Of a stretch of DNA of 29,630 nucleotides, positions 22,927 to 29,630 are shown in pieces. Position 1 is the first letter of the stretch; each line of letters begins with the position of its first letter. The notes under the pieces are model-generated. The model was not told where the DNA came from. It worked only from the letters and a program-made list of their open reading frames with translations, and did no database searches. The stretch comes from JAXGTD01 sp040775095 (lineage in GTDB: Bacteria; Pseudomonadota; Gammaproteobacteria; Chromatiales; Chromatiaceae), in contig JAXGTD010000040.1 in the NCBI GenBank assembly GCA_040775095.1, positions 1 through 29,630 on the forward strand, read 5' to 3'. The position numbers were made by a program, and so were the translations under genes.

Positions 22927-24579
22927 TCAACCGGCCGATCGCAGTTGCCGCATGAGCAGCCATGCACCGACGGCGAGGCAAGAGGCCGCGAGGATACGCG
23001 CCCCCAGCGCGTCGAGTACCGGGCCAGGGCCGAGCACCAGGATCAGCGTCCCACTGAGGATCAGCGCGCCGGCGCCGATGGCGCCGACCACCGCCTGCTG
23101 GCCCCGGATCGCCTGGCGCAGGCGCTCTGCCTCCTCGCTCCGGGCGCGTCGGCCGTCCTGCGCCCCGGCCATTCCGTGGAGGACCCGGTAGGCGAGCAGC
23201 GGCAACTCCGGCAGATGCTCGGAAAGGGGCGTGAGGCTTTCGCGGGTGCGCTCGAGAAATCCCTTGGGACCGACCTGATCCCGCATCCACGCCTCCATGA
23301 AGGGCTTGGCGGTGGTCCAGAGGTCGAGCTGGGGGTAGAGCTGGCGGCCGAGGCCCTCGATGTTGAGCAGGGTCTTCTCCAAGAGTACCAGCTGGGGTTG
23401 GATCTCCATGTCGAAGCGGCGCGCGGTCTGGAACAGATTGACCAGAAAGTGCCCGAAGGAGATCTCCGACAGGGGCTTTTCGAAGATCGGCTCGCATACG
23501 GTGCGGATGGCCGATTCGAACTCCTCCACCCGGGTGCTGCGTGGCACCCAGCCGGACTCCACGTGCAACTCGGCGACGCGCCGGTAGTCGCGGTGGAAGA
23601 ACGCGAGCAGATTTTCGGCCAGATAACGCTGGTCGGCCTTGGTGAGGGTGCCGACAATGCCGAAGTCGACCGAGATATAGCGCCCGGATGGCTCGACGAA
23701 GATGTTGCCCGGGTGCATGTCCGCGTGGAAAAAGTTGTCGCGGAACACCTGGGTGAAGAAGATCTCCACACCGCGGGTGCCGAGTGCCCGCAGGCTGACC
23801 CCCTGTGCCTTGAGTGCCGCGACCTGGGAGACGGGCGTGCCGTAGATGCGTTCCATGACCATCACGTTGGAGCGGGTCCAGTCCCAGTAGACCTCGGGGA
23901 TGTAGAGGTCGTCGCTGTGCTTGAAGTTGCGCCGCAATTGCGAGGCATTGGCGGCCTCGCGCTGCAGGTCGAGCTCGTCGAAGATGGTCCTTTCGTACTC
24001 GCGCACGACCTCGACGGGGCGCAGCCGACGGCCGTCGCGCCAATACCGGTTTGCCAGGTGGGCGATGGTGAAGAGCAGATCGACATCACGGCGGATGATC
24101 CTGTCGATCCCCGGGCGCAGCACCTTGACGACGACCTCGCGCCCGTCCTTGAGCCGGGCGCTGTGGACCTGCGCGATCGACGCGGACGCAAGCGGGGTCT
24201 CGTCGAAGTCGTCGAGCACCGCCTCGATCGGCCGGCCCCAGGCCCGCTCGATCAGCGCGCGGGCATCGGTCCCGGGAAAGGGTGGTACGCGGTCCTGGAG
24301 CTTCGCCAGCTCGACGGCCAGGTCTTCGGGCAGCAGGTCGACGCGGGTCGAGAGCAACTGACCGAACTTGATGAAGATGGGTCCCAGGTCCTCGAGGGCC
24401 CGGCGCACCCGCACCGGGTAGGGTGGCAGCGGTCCGCGAAACCAGTGCCAGGGGGAGAGCAGCAGCACGAAACGCAGCGGGCGAAACAGGTGCGTGGCGT
24501 AGATGACCTCGTCGAGCCCGTGGCGCAGCAGCACGAGGTTGATGTGAAACAGACGCAGGGTCTGTGCTGGGCGGATCAT
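22927..24579 (-). CDS. ubiB: UbiB, ADCK/COQ8-family atypical kinase-like ATPase for ubiquinone biosynthesis
   Basis: The 550-residue protein shows all signatures of the UbiB/COQ8 family. These are the KxGQ motif in FIKFGQLLSTR (69-79), the Ala-rich nucleotide loop ASASIAQVH (131-139) and the invariant Lys in VVKVLRPG (150-157). The catalytic segment is FFHADMHPGNIFV (283-295) with DFGIVG (305-310). Two hydrophobic segments at the C-terminus (about 497-545) anchor it in the inner membrane. UbiB is thought to support later hydroxylation and methylation steps of ubiquinone synthesis through ATPase activity rather than as a protein kinase. It lies 167 bases after ubiJ in the standard ubiE-ubiJ-ubiB order. 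The length matches the family, and the ATG at 24579 gives the family N-terminus. Confidence 0.96.
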   Translation of the reverse strand: MIRPAQTLRLFHINLVLLRHGLDEVIYATHLFRPLRFVLLLSPWHWFRGPLPPYPVRVRRALEDLGPIFIKFGQLLSTRVDLLPEDLAVELAKLQDRVPPFPGTDARALIERAWGRPIEAVLDDFDETPLASASIAQVHSARLKDGREVVVKVLRPGIDRIIRRDVDLLFTIAHLANRYWRDGRRLRPVEVVREYERTIFDELDLQREAANASQLRRNFKHSDDLYIPEVYWDWTRSNVMVMERIYGTPVSQVAALKAQGVSLRALGTRGVEIFFTQVFRDNFFHADMHPGNIFVEPSGRYISVDFGIVGTLTKADQRYLAENLLAFFHRDYRRVAELHVESGWVPRSTRVEEFESAIRTVCEPIFEKPLSEISFGHFLVNLFQTARRFDMEIQPQLVLLEKTLLNIEGLGRQLYPQLDLWTTAKPFMEAWMRDQVGPKGFLERTRESLTPLSEHLPELPLLAYRVLHGMAGAQDGRRARSEEAERLRQAIRGQQAVVGAIGAGALILSGTLILVLGPGPVLDALGARILAASCLAVGAWLLMRQLRSAG

Positions 24580-24746
24580 GTCGGGATCGCTCGGGTCGCC
24601 ACGGGCGCGCCGGCAGGGACCGCGCCGTGCCCGGCCGGTCGGTCAGGTTCGACGACCTCGGCTCGTGGACAACGGGGTGAGCCGGCGATTGCGGGTCGCG
24701 GGGCGCGAGCCGGTTCTGTCCATGGATGGGTCAAGTCGGCGTCTGC

Positions 24747-25388
24747 CTAGGGGCGGGCGCGTCGGCTCAGGCGCTCTATGCGCGCCGCGAGACGCTCGAC
24801 GTCGTCGCGCAACTGGTCGACGCCGTCGAGGAGCTCGCGCATGTCATCGTGCCCCGGAAGCAGTCTGGCCTCCTCCTGGAGATACTCCCGCGCGTCCTGC
24901 ATCAGGGTGTCGCCGCCGCGTCGGGCCCACTGCTCACCGGCTCGGGCCCGGTTGCCGATCTGATGGGCGAGGGTGTCGCCGAGCACGCGGGCGAGCTGCT
25001 CTTCCCAGTCGATGTCCAGTCCCCGAAAGACATCCCCCAGGCGGTGGGCGACCTGATTGTCTCCGTCGATCTCCACCGCCCCGGAGAACACCTCATCCTC
25101 ACGGCGCTCGCTCAGCGCCATGCGCAGCAGCGCCACCGGGGTCGCCCGGACGATGCAGTCGGGCTCGGCATCGTAGTCCCCGTAGAGCTGGATCTGATCC
25201 TGACCGGGGACAACATCGATGCGGGTGTCCAGGCCGCTGAGCTCCACCCGCAGCACACGGCCCTGGATCGCGGCCAGTCCTGCCGCACCCTCGGGGTCGA
25301 GCGCGAGCAAGTGGTTGATGCTCGCCTCGACCGGGGCCAGCACCAGCGCGGGAATCCGGAAGGTCACGTCGTCGAGCTCCCGACTCAC
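24747..25388 (-). CDS. ubiJ: UbiJ, SCP2-domain ubiquinone biosynthesis accessory factor
   Basis: The 213-residue protein has an SCP2-like lipid-binding domain in the N-terminal half (LAPVEASINHLLALDPEGAAGL, then IQLYGDYDAEPDCIVRATPVALLRM and FSGAVEIDGDNQVAHRL). A helical, charged C-terminus follows, ending in a heptad-like stretch (MRELLDGVDQLRDDVERLAARIERL) expected to be a coiled coil. UbiJ helps assemble the cytoplasmic ubiquinone-synthesis complex and holds the isoprenoid intermediate. The GTG start at 25388 overlaps the ubiE stop as GTGA, and position between ubiE and ubiB confirms the assignment. Confidence 0.93.
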   Translation of the reverse strand: MSRELDDVTFRIPALVLAPVEASINHLLALDPEGAAGLAAIQGRVLRVELSGLDTRIDVVPGQDQIQLYGDYDAEPDCIVRATPVALLRMALSERREDEVFSGAVEIDGDNQVAHRLGDVFRGLDIDWEEQLARVLGDTLAHQIGNRARAGEQWARRGGDTLMQDAREYLQEEARLLPGHDDMRELLDGVDQLRDDVERLAARIERLSRRARP

Positions 25389-26134
25389 AGCTTGTAGCCG
25401 CGATGGATCGCGACGATACCGCCGGTGAGGTTGAAGTAGCGGGCGCGCTCGAAGCCCGCCTGCTCCATCATCGACAGCAGCGTCTGCTGATCGGGATGCA
25501 TCCGGATCGATTCGGCCAGATAGCGGTAGCTGTGCGCATCGCCCGTGACGACCCGGCCCAGCAGCGGCAGCATCGAGAACGAGTAGAGATCGTAGGCGCG
25601 GCGCAGCGGTTGCAAGGTCGGATGCGAGAACTCCAGGATCAGGGCCCGTCCGCCGGGACGCAGCACGCGGAACATCTCATCGAGCGCGAGCTGCTTGTGC
25701 GTGACATTGCGCAGTCCAAAACCGATGGTGACGCAGTCGAAGCTGTTGGTGGCGAAGGGGAGCCGCTCTGCATTGGCGAGCGCAAAGTCGAGGTTGCCGA
25801 CGATGCCCGCGTCGATCAGCCGCTCGCGGCCGTGCATGAGCATCGCTTCATTGATGTCGGACATCACCACCTCGCCAGTGGGGCCGACGATCTTCGAGAA
25901 CCGCTCTGCCAGGTCGCCGGTGCCGGCGGCGAGGTCGAGCACGCGCTGACCGCGACGCACCCCGGCCAGCTCGATGGCGCGGCGCTTCCAGAGCCGATGG
26001 ACGCCCGCTGACATCAGGTCGTTCATCAGATCGTAGCGCGAGGCGACCGAGTCGAACACCTGCCGGACCCGGGCCTGCTTCTCTCCGACCGGGACCTCCT
26101 GGTACCCGAAATGGGTGGTCTTCTCCTCTGACAT
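25385..26134 (-). CDS. ubiE: UbiE, C-methyltransferase of ubiquinone/menaquinone biosynthesis
   Basis: The 249-residue protein (251 in E. coli) carries the UbiE signature VRQVFDSVASRYDLMNDLMS (23-42) and SAM motif I RVLDLAAGTGDLA (64-76). SDINEAMLMHGRERL, the diagnostic IGFGLRNVTHK and VLRPGGRALILEFSHP follow, and it ends in GGIVAIHRGYKL. It methylates the quinone ring carbon of demethylmenaquinol and of the ubiquinone precursor. The start at 26134 (MSEEKTTHFG) matches the family N-terminus; upstream codons are not protein-like. The ribosome site is poor. It is followed by ubiJ with a four-base overlap. Confidence 0.97.
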   Translation of the reverse strand: MSEEKTTHFGYQEVPVGEKQARVRQVFDSVASRYDLMNDLMSAGVHRLWKRRAIELAGVRRGQRVLDLAAGTGDLAERFSKIVGPTGEVVMSDINEAMLMHGRERLIDAGIVGNLDFALANAERLPFATNSFDCVTIGFGLRNVTHKQLALDEMFRVLRPGGRALILEFSHPTLQPLRRAYDLYSFSMLPLLGRVVTGDAHSYRYLAESIRMHPDQQTLLSMMEQAGFERARYFNLTGGIVAIHRGYKL

Positions 26135-26167
26135 TGGCGGCGGAACCCACTGAGGCCAAAACTGAAT

Positions 26168-26188
26168 GGTACCACCATTGGTGGCGCC
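26168..26188. repeat. Small imperfect inverted repeat upstream of ubiE
   Basis: GGTACCACC-ATT-GGTGGCGCC pairs at eight of nine positions, counting one G-T, about 34-54 bases before the ubiE start. It could be a weak hairpin in the leader. No regulator is implied by the sequence. Confidence 0.3.
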
Positions 26189-26282
26189 GGGACGGGCGTG
26201 GAAACGGCCGCCCAAGCCGCTGGCGCGGCGTTCGAGGGCGCGGACGGCCTCGCTCAGCCGTCGCCGCAAGCGACCCGCTGGA

Positions 26283-26645
26283 TCAGGAAGGTCGTACCTT
26301 TCGCGTGTGGCCGGCCTTCTCCAGCTCGGCCAGGTAGTCCTGCCACAGCCCCTCCTGATTCTTGCCCAGCCCGTACAGGTATTCCCAGGAGTAGATGCCG
26401 GTGTTGTGCTCGTCATCGAAGTACAGGCAGACGGCGTAGTTGCCCACCGGCTCGATCTTGTCGATGTTGACGTCCTCTTTGCCAAGCTGGAGCACGCGTT
26501 GCCCCGGACCGTGTCCCTGGACCTCGGCCGACGGCGAATACACGCGCAGGAGCTCGCAGGGGAGATTGAAGTGCGCGCCGTCTTCGAAGGTGATCTCGAG
26601 GATCTTCGATGTGCGATGCAGGTTCAGTTCGGTCGGGTTCGGCAT
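26283..26645 (-). CDS. DUF971 (gamma-butyrobetaine hydroxylase N-terminal-like) family protein
   Basis: The 120-residue protein contains the DUF971 core: KILEITFEDGAHFNLPCELLRVYSPSAE, then VNIDKIEPVGNYAVCLYFDDEHNTGIYSWEYLYGLG. The fold corresponds to the N-terminal domain of gamma-butyrobetaine hydroxylase, and some members are linked to iron-sulfur proteins. The function of this bacterial stand-alone form is not established. ATG at 26645 has GGAG six bases upstream and is preferred over a TTG 21 bases earlier. The location between hslU and ubiE is the conserved arrangement in many Gammaproteobacteria, which supports the gene being real and expressed with its neighbours. Confidence 0.92.
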   Translation of the reverse strand: MPNPTELNLHRTSKILEITFEDGAHFNLPCELLRVYSPSAEVQGHGPGQRVLQLGKEDVNIDKIEPVGNYAVCLYFDDEHNTGIYSWEYLYGLGKNQEGLWQDYLAELEKAGHTRKVRPS

Positions 26646-26770
26646 GGGGAGCTCCGTCAGATTCAACCAGGGGCGACGCCCCGGATCGATCCGGGCGTCC
26701 TGTCAGTGACCCGACTGAAGGTGGGTGAACTGTCGGCGAAGTCAAGCCGGAGGGTGTGATTCAGGAGCAC

Positions 26771-26803
26771 CGCGCCGGGGCGACACGGGTCGTTCCCGGC
26801 GCG
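26771..26803 (-). terminator. GC-rich stem-loop after hslU
   Basis: Nine-base arms CGCGCCGGG and CCCGGCGCG are perfectly complementary around a 15-base loop, 28 bases after the hslU stop. No T-run follows on the minus strand, so termination efficiency is uncertain. Confidence 0.4.
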
Positions 26804-26830
26804 AGCGGCCGGGTCCGGGGTGGCGCCAGC

Positions 26831-28165
26831 TCAGAGGATATAGCGCGAGAGATCCTCGTCGCCCGCCAGCTCACCGAGGTTCTGGTCGACGTAGGCGGCA
26901 TTGATCGTGATCGGCACGCGGTCGAGCTCCGAGGCGTTGAACGAGACGTCCTCAAGCAGGCGCTCCATGACCGTGTGCAGGCGGCGCGCGCCAATATTCT
27001 CGGTGCGCTCGTTGACCTGAAATGCGATCTCGGCGAGGCGGCGGATACCGTCGTCGGTGAAATCCAGCCGAACGCCCTCGGTCGCGAGCAGGGCCTTGTA
27101 CTGGTCCGTGAGCGACTCATCGGGCTCGGTGAGGATGCGCACGAAGTCGTCCGTGCTCAGGGCCTGGAGCTCGACGCGGATCGGCAGCCGGCCCTGCAGC
27201 TCGGGGATCAGGTCGGAGGGCTTGGCCAGGTGGAAGGCACCCGAGGCGATGAACAGGATGTGATCGGTCTTGACCATGCCATACTTGGTCGACACCGTGC
27301 TCCCTTCCACGAGCGGCAGGAGGTCGCGTTGAACCCCCTCGCGCGAGACATCGGCACCGCCGGTGTGCTCGGAGCGTTTCGTGACCTTATCGAGCTCGTC
27401 GAGGAACACGATGCCTTTCTGCTCGACGTTGGTCATCGCGCGCAGCTTCATCTCCTCTTCGTTGACCAGCTTCGATGCCTCCTCGTCGCGCAGCACCCGG
27501 CGCGCCTCCTGGATCTTGAGCTTGCGCCGCTTGGTGCGGCCGGAGCCGAGATTCTGGAACATGCCCTGGAGCTGGCTGGTCAGGTCCTCCATGCCCGGTG
27601 GGGCCATGATCTCGACCCCGGTAATCGAGGTGCTGACCTGGATCTCGATATCGCGGTCGTCGAGCTCGCCGGCGCGCAGCTTCTGCCGGAACTTCTCGCG
27701 CGTGGCGCTGGATGCGCCGGCCCCGCGGCTGTCCTCGTCGAAGTCCGAGGGCGGCGGCAGCAGCGCGTCGAGTATGCGTTCCTCGGCGGCCGCCTCCGCC
27801 CGGTCGGCGTTGCGCTCCATCTCCTGCTCGCGCTCCATCTTCACCGAGATATCGGCCAGGTCGCGGACGATGGACTCCACGTCGCGCCCGACATAGCCCA
27901 CCTCGGTGAACTTGGTCGCCTCCACCTTCAGGAATGGCGCATTGGCCAGCTTGGCCAGGCGTCGGGCGATCTCGGTCTTGCCCACGCCGGTGGGGCCGAT
28001 CATCAGGATATTCTTCGGTGTGATCTCCGAGCACATCGGTTCGGGGATCTGTGAACGCCGCCAGCGGTTGCGCAGCGCGATGGCCACCGCCCGCTTGGCC
28101 TGGTCCTGGCCGATGATGTGTTTGTCGAGCTCGGCAACGATGCGCTGGGGGGTGATTTCGGACAT
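26831..28165 (-). CDS. hslU: HslU (ClpY), AAA+ ATPase subunit of the HslVU protease
   Basis: The 444-residue protein (443 in E. coli) starts MSEITPQRIVAELDKHIIGQ. It has Walker A GPTGVGKT (57-64), the pore loop GYVG (90-93), the variable I-domain rich in charged residues (about 105-240), Walker B GIVFLDELDK (251-260) and the sensor region IPELQGRLPIRVEL. It ends EDLSRYIL, the C-terminal tail that inserts into HslV and activates it. It unfolds substrates and feeds them to HslV in the cytoplasm. It is 117 bases downstream of hslV, separated by a small hairpin, and the two should be co-transcribed. The ATG at 28165 gives the family N-terminus. Confidence 0.97.
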   Translation of the reverse strand: MSEITPQRIVAELDKHIIGQDQAKRAVAIALRNRWRRSQIPEPMCSEITPKNILMIGPTGVGKTEIARRLAKLANAPFLKVEATKFTEVGYVGRDVESIVRDLADISVKMEREQEMERNADRAEAAAEERILDALLPPPSDFDEDSRGAGASSATREKFRQKLRAGELDDRDIEIQVSTSITGVEIMAPPGMEDLTSQLQGMFQNLGSGRTKRRKLKIQEARRVLRDEEASKLVNEEEMKLRAMTNVEQKGIVFLDELDKVTKRSEHTGGADVSREGVQRDLLPLVEGSTVSTKYGMVKTDHILFIASGAFHLAKPSDLIPELQGRLPIRVELQALSTDDFVRILTEPDESLTDQYKALLATEGVRLDFTDDGIRRLAEIAFQVNERTENIGARRLHTVMERLLEDVSFNASELDRVPITINAAYVDQNLGELAGDEDLSRYIL

Positions 28166-28259
28166 GGTCGTCTGCCGTGATGCTGGGGCCGCGGGCGTCG
28201 GGACGGCGACCGAGGCGATGTATCGAGGCGTCCGTCGCACGGAGCGCCGATGGCCTGAT

Positions 28260-28281
28260 GGCGCGGGGGCTCGCCCGCGCC
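28260..28281 (-). promoter_or_regulatory. Stem-loop between hslV and hslU
   Basis: GGCGCGGG and CCCGCGCC form an eight-pair stem with a six-base loop immediately after the hslV stop codon. It lies inside the operon and may adjust the hslV:hslU ratio or mRNA stability. There is no T-run. Confidence 0.35.
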
Positions 28282-28282
28282 G

Positions 28283-28825
28283 CTATGCGCCGGTGAGCTC
28301 TTCGAGCACCAGGTTGTGATTGGTATAGATGCAGATATCGGCGGCGATATTCAGCGCCCGCTCGACGATCTCGCGTGCGCCGAGGTCGGTGTTCTCGGCC
28401 AACGCGCGGGCCGCGGCCTGGGCGAACGCGCCGCCCGACCCGATGGCCATCAGGCCGTTCTCGGGCTCGAGCACGTCGCCCGTGCCGGAGATAATCAGGG
28501 ATGCCTCCTGATCGGCCACGCAGAGCATGGCCTCCAGGCGTCGCAGCATCCGGTCGGTGCGCCAGTCCTTGGCCAGCTCGACCGCCGAGCGCGTCAAGTG
28601 GCCCTGGTGTTTCTCGAGCTTACCCTCGAAGCGCTCGAACAGGGTGAAGGCGTCGGCCGTCGCGCCGGCGAATCCCGCCAACACGCGGTCCTTGTAGAGC
28701 CGCCGCACCTTGCGCGCGTTTCCCTTCATGACTGTCTGACCGAGCGAGACCTGGCCGTCGCCGCCGATAACGACGCCGCGCCCGCGCCGCACGGAGAGGA
28801 TGGTGGTGCCGTGGAACTGTTCCAT
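28283..28825 (-). CDS. hslV: HslV (ClpQ), threonine peptidase subunit of the HslVU protease
   Basis: The 180-residue proteasome-like protease begins MEQFHGTTILSVRRG. Comparison with the E. coli form (MTTIVSVRR) indicates that a six-residue propeptide is removed to expose catalytic Thr7. The family core is present: VVIGGDGQVSLGQTVMKGNARKV, GFAGATADAFTLFERFE, ELAKDWRTDRMLRRLEAML and AIGSGGAFAQAAARAL. It degrades proteins unfolded by HslU. It is first in the minus-strand run hslV-hslU-DUF971-ubiE-ubiJ-ubiB and divergent from the sulfur-globule-like gene. A promoter candidate lies just upstream. The start with the short propeptide is favoured because translation just upstream has no support. Confidence 0.97.
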   Translation of the reverse strand: MEQFHGTTILSVRRGRGVVIGGDGQVSLGQTVMKGNARKVRRLYKDRVLAGFAGATADAFTLFERFEGKLEKHQGHLTRSAVELAKDWRTDRMLRRLEAMLCVADQEASLIISGTGDVLEPENGLMAIGSGGAFAQAAARALAENTDLGAREIVERALNIAADICIYTNHNLVLEELTGA

Positions 28826-28861
28826 TGTGACCTGATGCGTTGGGGAAGACCGTAACCCCGC

Positions 28862-28891
28862 ATTCTACGCCGTTGCACGATGCCGTTTCAG
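28862..28891 (-). promoter_or_regulatory. Candidate promoter for hslVU
   Basis: On the minus strand CTGAAA (28891-28886), an 18-base spacer and TAGAAT (28867-28862) give four and five of six matches to sigma-70 consensus, about 37 bases before the hslV start. The heat-shock -10 element (CCCCAT type) expected for hslV in enteric bacteria is not seen here. Confidence 0.4.
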
Positions 28892-28974
28892 CATACGGGG
28901 CTCGCGCACGGACCCGCCGCGGAAAGGGTATGGGGTGCGGCGTTCGGAATTCCTTGGGTGCAGCAGGACATATA

Positions 28975-29002
28975 TTGACATATTAGAATATTCTGATATT
29001 AT
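28975..29002 (+). promoter_or_regulatory. Strong sigma-70-type promoter in an AT-rich island, for the sulfur-globule-like gene
   Basis: TTGACA (28975-28980), a 16-base spacer and TATTAT (28997-29002) give six and five of six consensus matches. The spacer holds a perfect ten-base palindrome AGAATATTCT (28985-28994), and a direct repeat GACATAT occurs at 28967 and 28977, exactly ten bases apart. Either could bind a regulator. The island contrasts sharply with the GC-rich surroundings. Confidence 0.75.
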
Positions 29003-29073
29003 TTCGTTTATTGCAGCCGTGCCGGCTGTCGCCCCTTAGAACAACGCCTTGCAGCTTGCCCGGAGACCCTCCC

Positions 29074-29376
29074 ATGCGCACACTGACCAGATTTGCCGCC
29101 GCCGCCGCCCTGATCACCGCCTCGGCCACCGCGTCGGCCTGGGGCCCATTCTCATCCCTGGCCGACGATTTCTTCGGCAACGGCGATGGTTGGGCCGACG
29201 GCGACTTCAACCTGTCGATGAACGCGAGCGCCAACAGCAGCGCCTATGGGCGTGGATACGGCCGCGGCCACGGCTACAACTATGGCTCCCATGCGCCTTA
29301 CTACACGCCTTACGCCTACGCCAACCCCGGTCCGGTCGCCGTGGCGCCTGCCACCGAGGTGCCGGTCGTCCAGTAG
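29074..29376 (+). CDS. Sulfur globule protein-like secreted structural protein
   Basis: The 100-residue precursor has a Sec signal peptide (MRTLTRFAAAAALITASATASA, cleavage expected before WGPF). The mature part is about 78 residues: an acidic, Gly/Asn-rich stretch (FFGNGDGWADGDFNLSMNASANSS), a Gly/Tyr section with YGRGYGRG, then Tyr/Pro (PYYTPYAY) and a Pro/Ala/Val tail. This resembles the small proteins that coat periplasmic sulfur globules in Chromatiaceae. GGAGA (29062-29066) precedes the ATG by seven bases; the open frame upstream lacks a ribosome site. It has its own strong promoter and a stem-loop after it, so it is monocistronic and probably highly expressed. A general glycine-rich secreted protein is the alternative. 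Confidence 0.72.
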   Translation: MRTLTRFAAAAALITASATASAWGPFSSLADDFFGNGDGWADGDFNLSMNASANSSAYGRGYGRGHGYNYGSHAPYYTPYAYANPGPVAVAPATEVPVVQ

Positions 29377-29437
29377 CGCCCCGCGGGACAGCGGCGCGCC
29401 TGGGGCGGCCGCATCCGCACCCGACCCGGCGCCGATG

Positions 29438-29476
29438 GACAAGGCCCCGATCTTTGCCGAAGATCGGGGCCTTGTC
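29438..29476 (+). terminator. Perfect 17-bp stem-loop after the sulfur-globule-like gene
   Basis: GACAAGGCCCCGATCTT (29438-29454), loop TGCCG and its exact complement (29460-29476) form a very stable hairpin 61 bases after the stop. A U-tract is lacking, so it may act mainly as an mRNA 3' stabiliser or a factor-assisted terminator. Confidence 0.65.
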
Positions 29477-29610
29477 GTCTCTGGGCCCGACCCCGCGGGA
29501 CCTGGACGGGGCGTTGGGGGAAGTGCTTTTCTCGCATCGCGACCCGATCTCGCCACGGACGGATGGAATCAGTCTCTCCCAACGAGACAGCGATCCAGCG
29601 CCTGTCTGGT

Positions 29611-29630
29611 ATTGGATCGGCTCGCGAGCC
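29611..29630. repeat. 20-base repeat with palindromic core, copy 2 (cut by window edge)
   Basis: This is identical over 20 bases to 14130-14149 and ends exactly at the window edge, so the repeat may continue to the right. It lies outside any gene visible here. Confidence 0.65.

Noticed and set aside
22385..24043. Second minus-strand open frame of 552 codons overlapping ubiB
   Set aside because: It is out of frame with ubiB and made of Arg/Pro/Ala-rich sequence without motifs.
22876..24750. Plus-strand open frame of 624 codons opposite ubiB
   Set aside because: The minus strand has every UbiB motif; the plus frame reads as a reverse-complement shadow rich in Asp/Glu/Gly.
28826..28900. Heat-shock sigma-32 promoter for hslV
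   Set aside because: TGAAA is present but the CCCCAT-type -10 element is missing at the right spacing.
1..29630. tRNA genes, CRISPR arrays, transposases, attachment sites
   Set aside because: None seen; no cloverleaf-like segment, no spaced short repeats and no transposase or integrase motifs.

Overview
The window is GC-rich, densely packed bacterial DNA. It most likely comes from a purple sulfur gammaproteobacterium (Chromatiaceae-like). The right end carries hslV-hslU, a DUF971 gene and ubiE-ubiJ-ubiB in the order typical of Gammaproteobacteria, next to a small secreted Gly/Tyr/Asn-rich protein that resembles the sulfur globule envelope proteins of sulfur-oxidising phototrophs. The genus cannot be fixed from sequence alone.

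Positions 1-22714 are a surface-polysaccharide (O-antigen or exopolysaccharide) locus in two divergent halves separated by about 300 bases at 15058-15356. The minus-strand half, read from right to left, holds a methyltransferase (14266-15057), a 526-base gap, a 640-residue glycosyltransferase coupled to a methyltransferase with an extra C-terminal module, the ABC exporter pair Wzm/Wzt coupled to a sulfotransferase, an AsnB-type amidotransferase, two GT4 glycosyltransferases, a second AsnB-type amidotransferase, and a GT4 gene that runs off the left edge (1-908). The plus-strand half holds a polytopic GT-C-like protein, a third AsnB-type amidotransferase, a methyltransferase, a dolichol-phosphate-mannose-synthase-like GT2, a flippase-like membrane protein and another methyltransferase. 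Most neighbours overlap by 1-4 bases (ATGA, GTGA, TGATG), so translation is probably coupled.

The inferred pathway is as follows. GT4 enzymes build a lipid-linked glycan in the cytoplasm. AsnB-like enzymes amidate uronic acid residues. Methyltransferases and the sulfotransferase decorate or cap the chain. Wzm/Wzt exports it. On the plus strand, a GT2, a flippase-like protein and a GT-C protein could form a lipid-phosphate-sugar branch that modifies the chain in the periplasm.

The most unusual observation is a roughly 85-residue module present both at the C-terminus of the cytoplasmic methyltransferase (10684-10941) and in the predicted periplasmic loop of the GT-C-like protein (15477-15731). 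I cannot assign it to a named family. A 20-base sequence with a palindromic core also occurs twice, at 14130-14149 and at the extreme right edge.

Positions 22927-28825 (minus strand) are housekeeping: ubiquinone synthesis (ubiE, ubiJ, ubiB), a DUF971 gene and the HslVU protease. Divergent from hslV, a near-consensus sigma-70-type promoter in a sharply AT-rich island drives the sulfur-globule-like gene, which is followed by a perfect 17-bp stem-loop.
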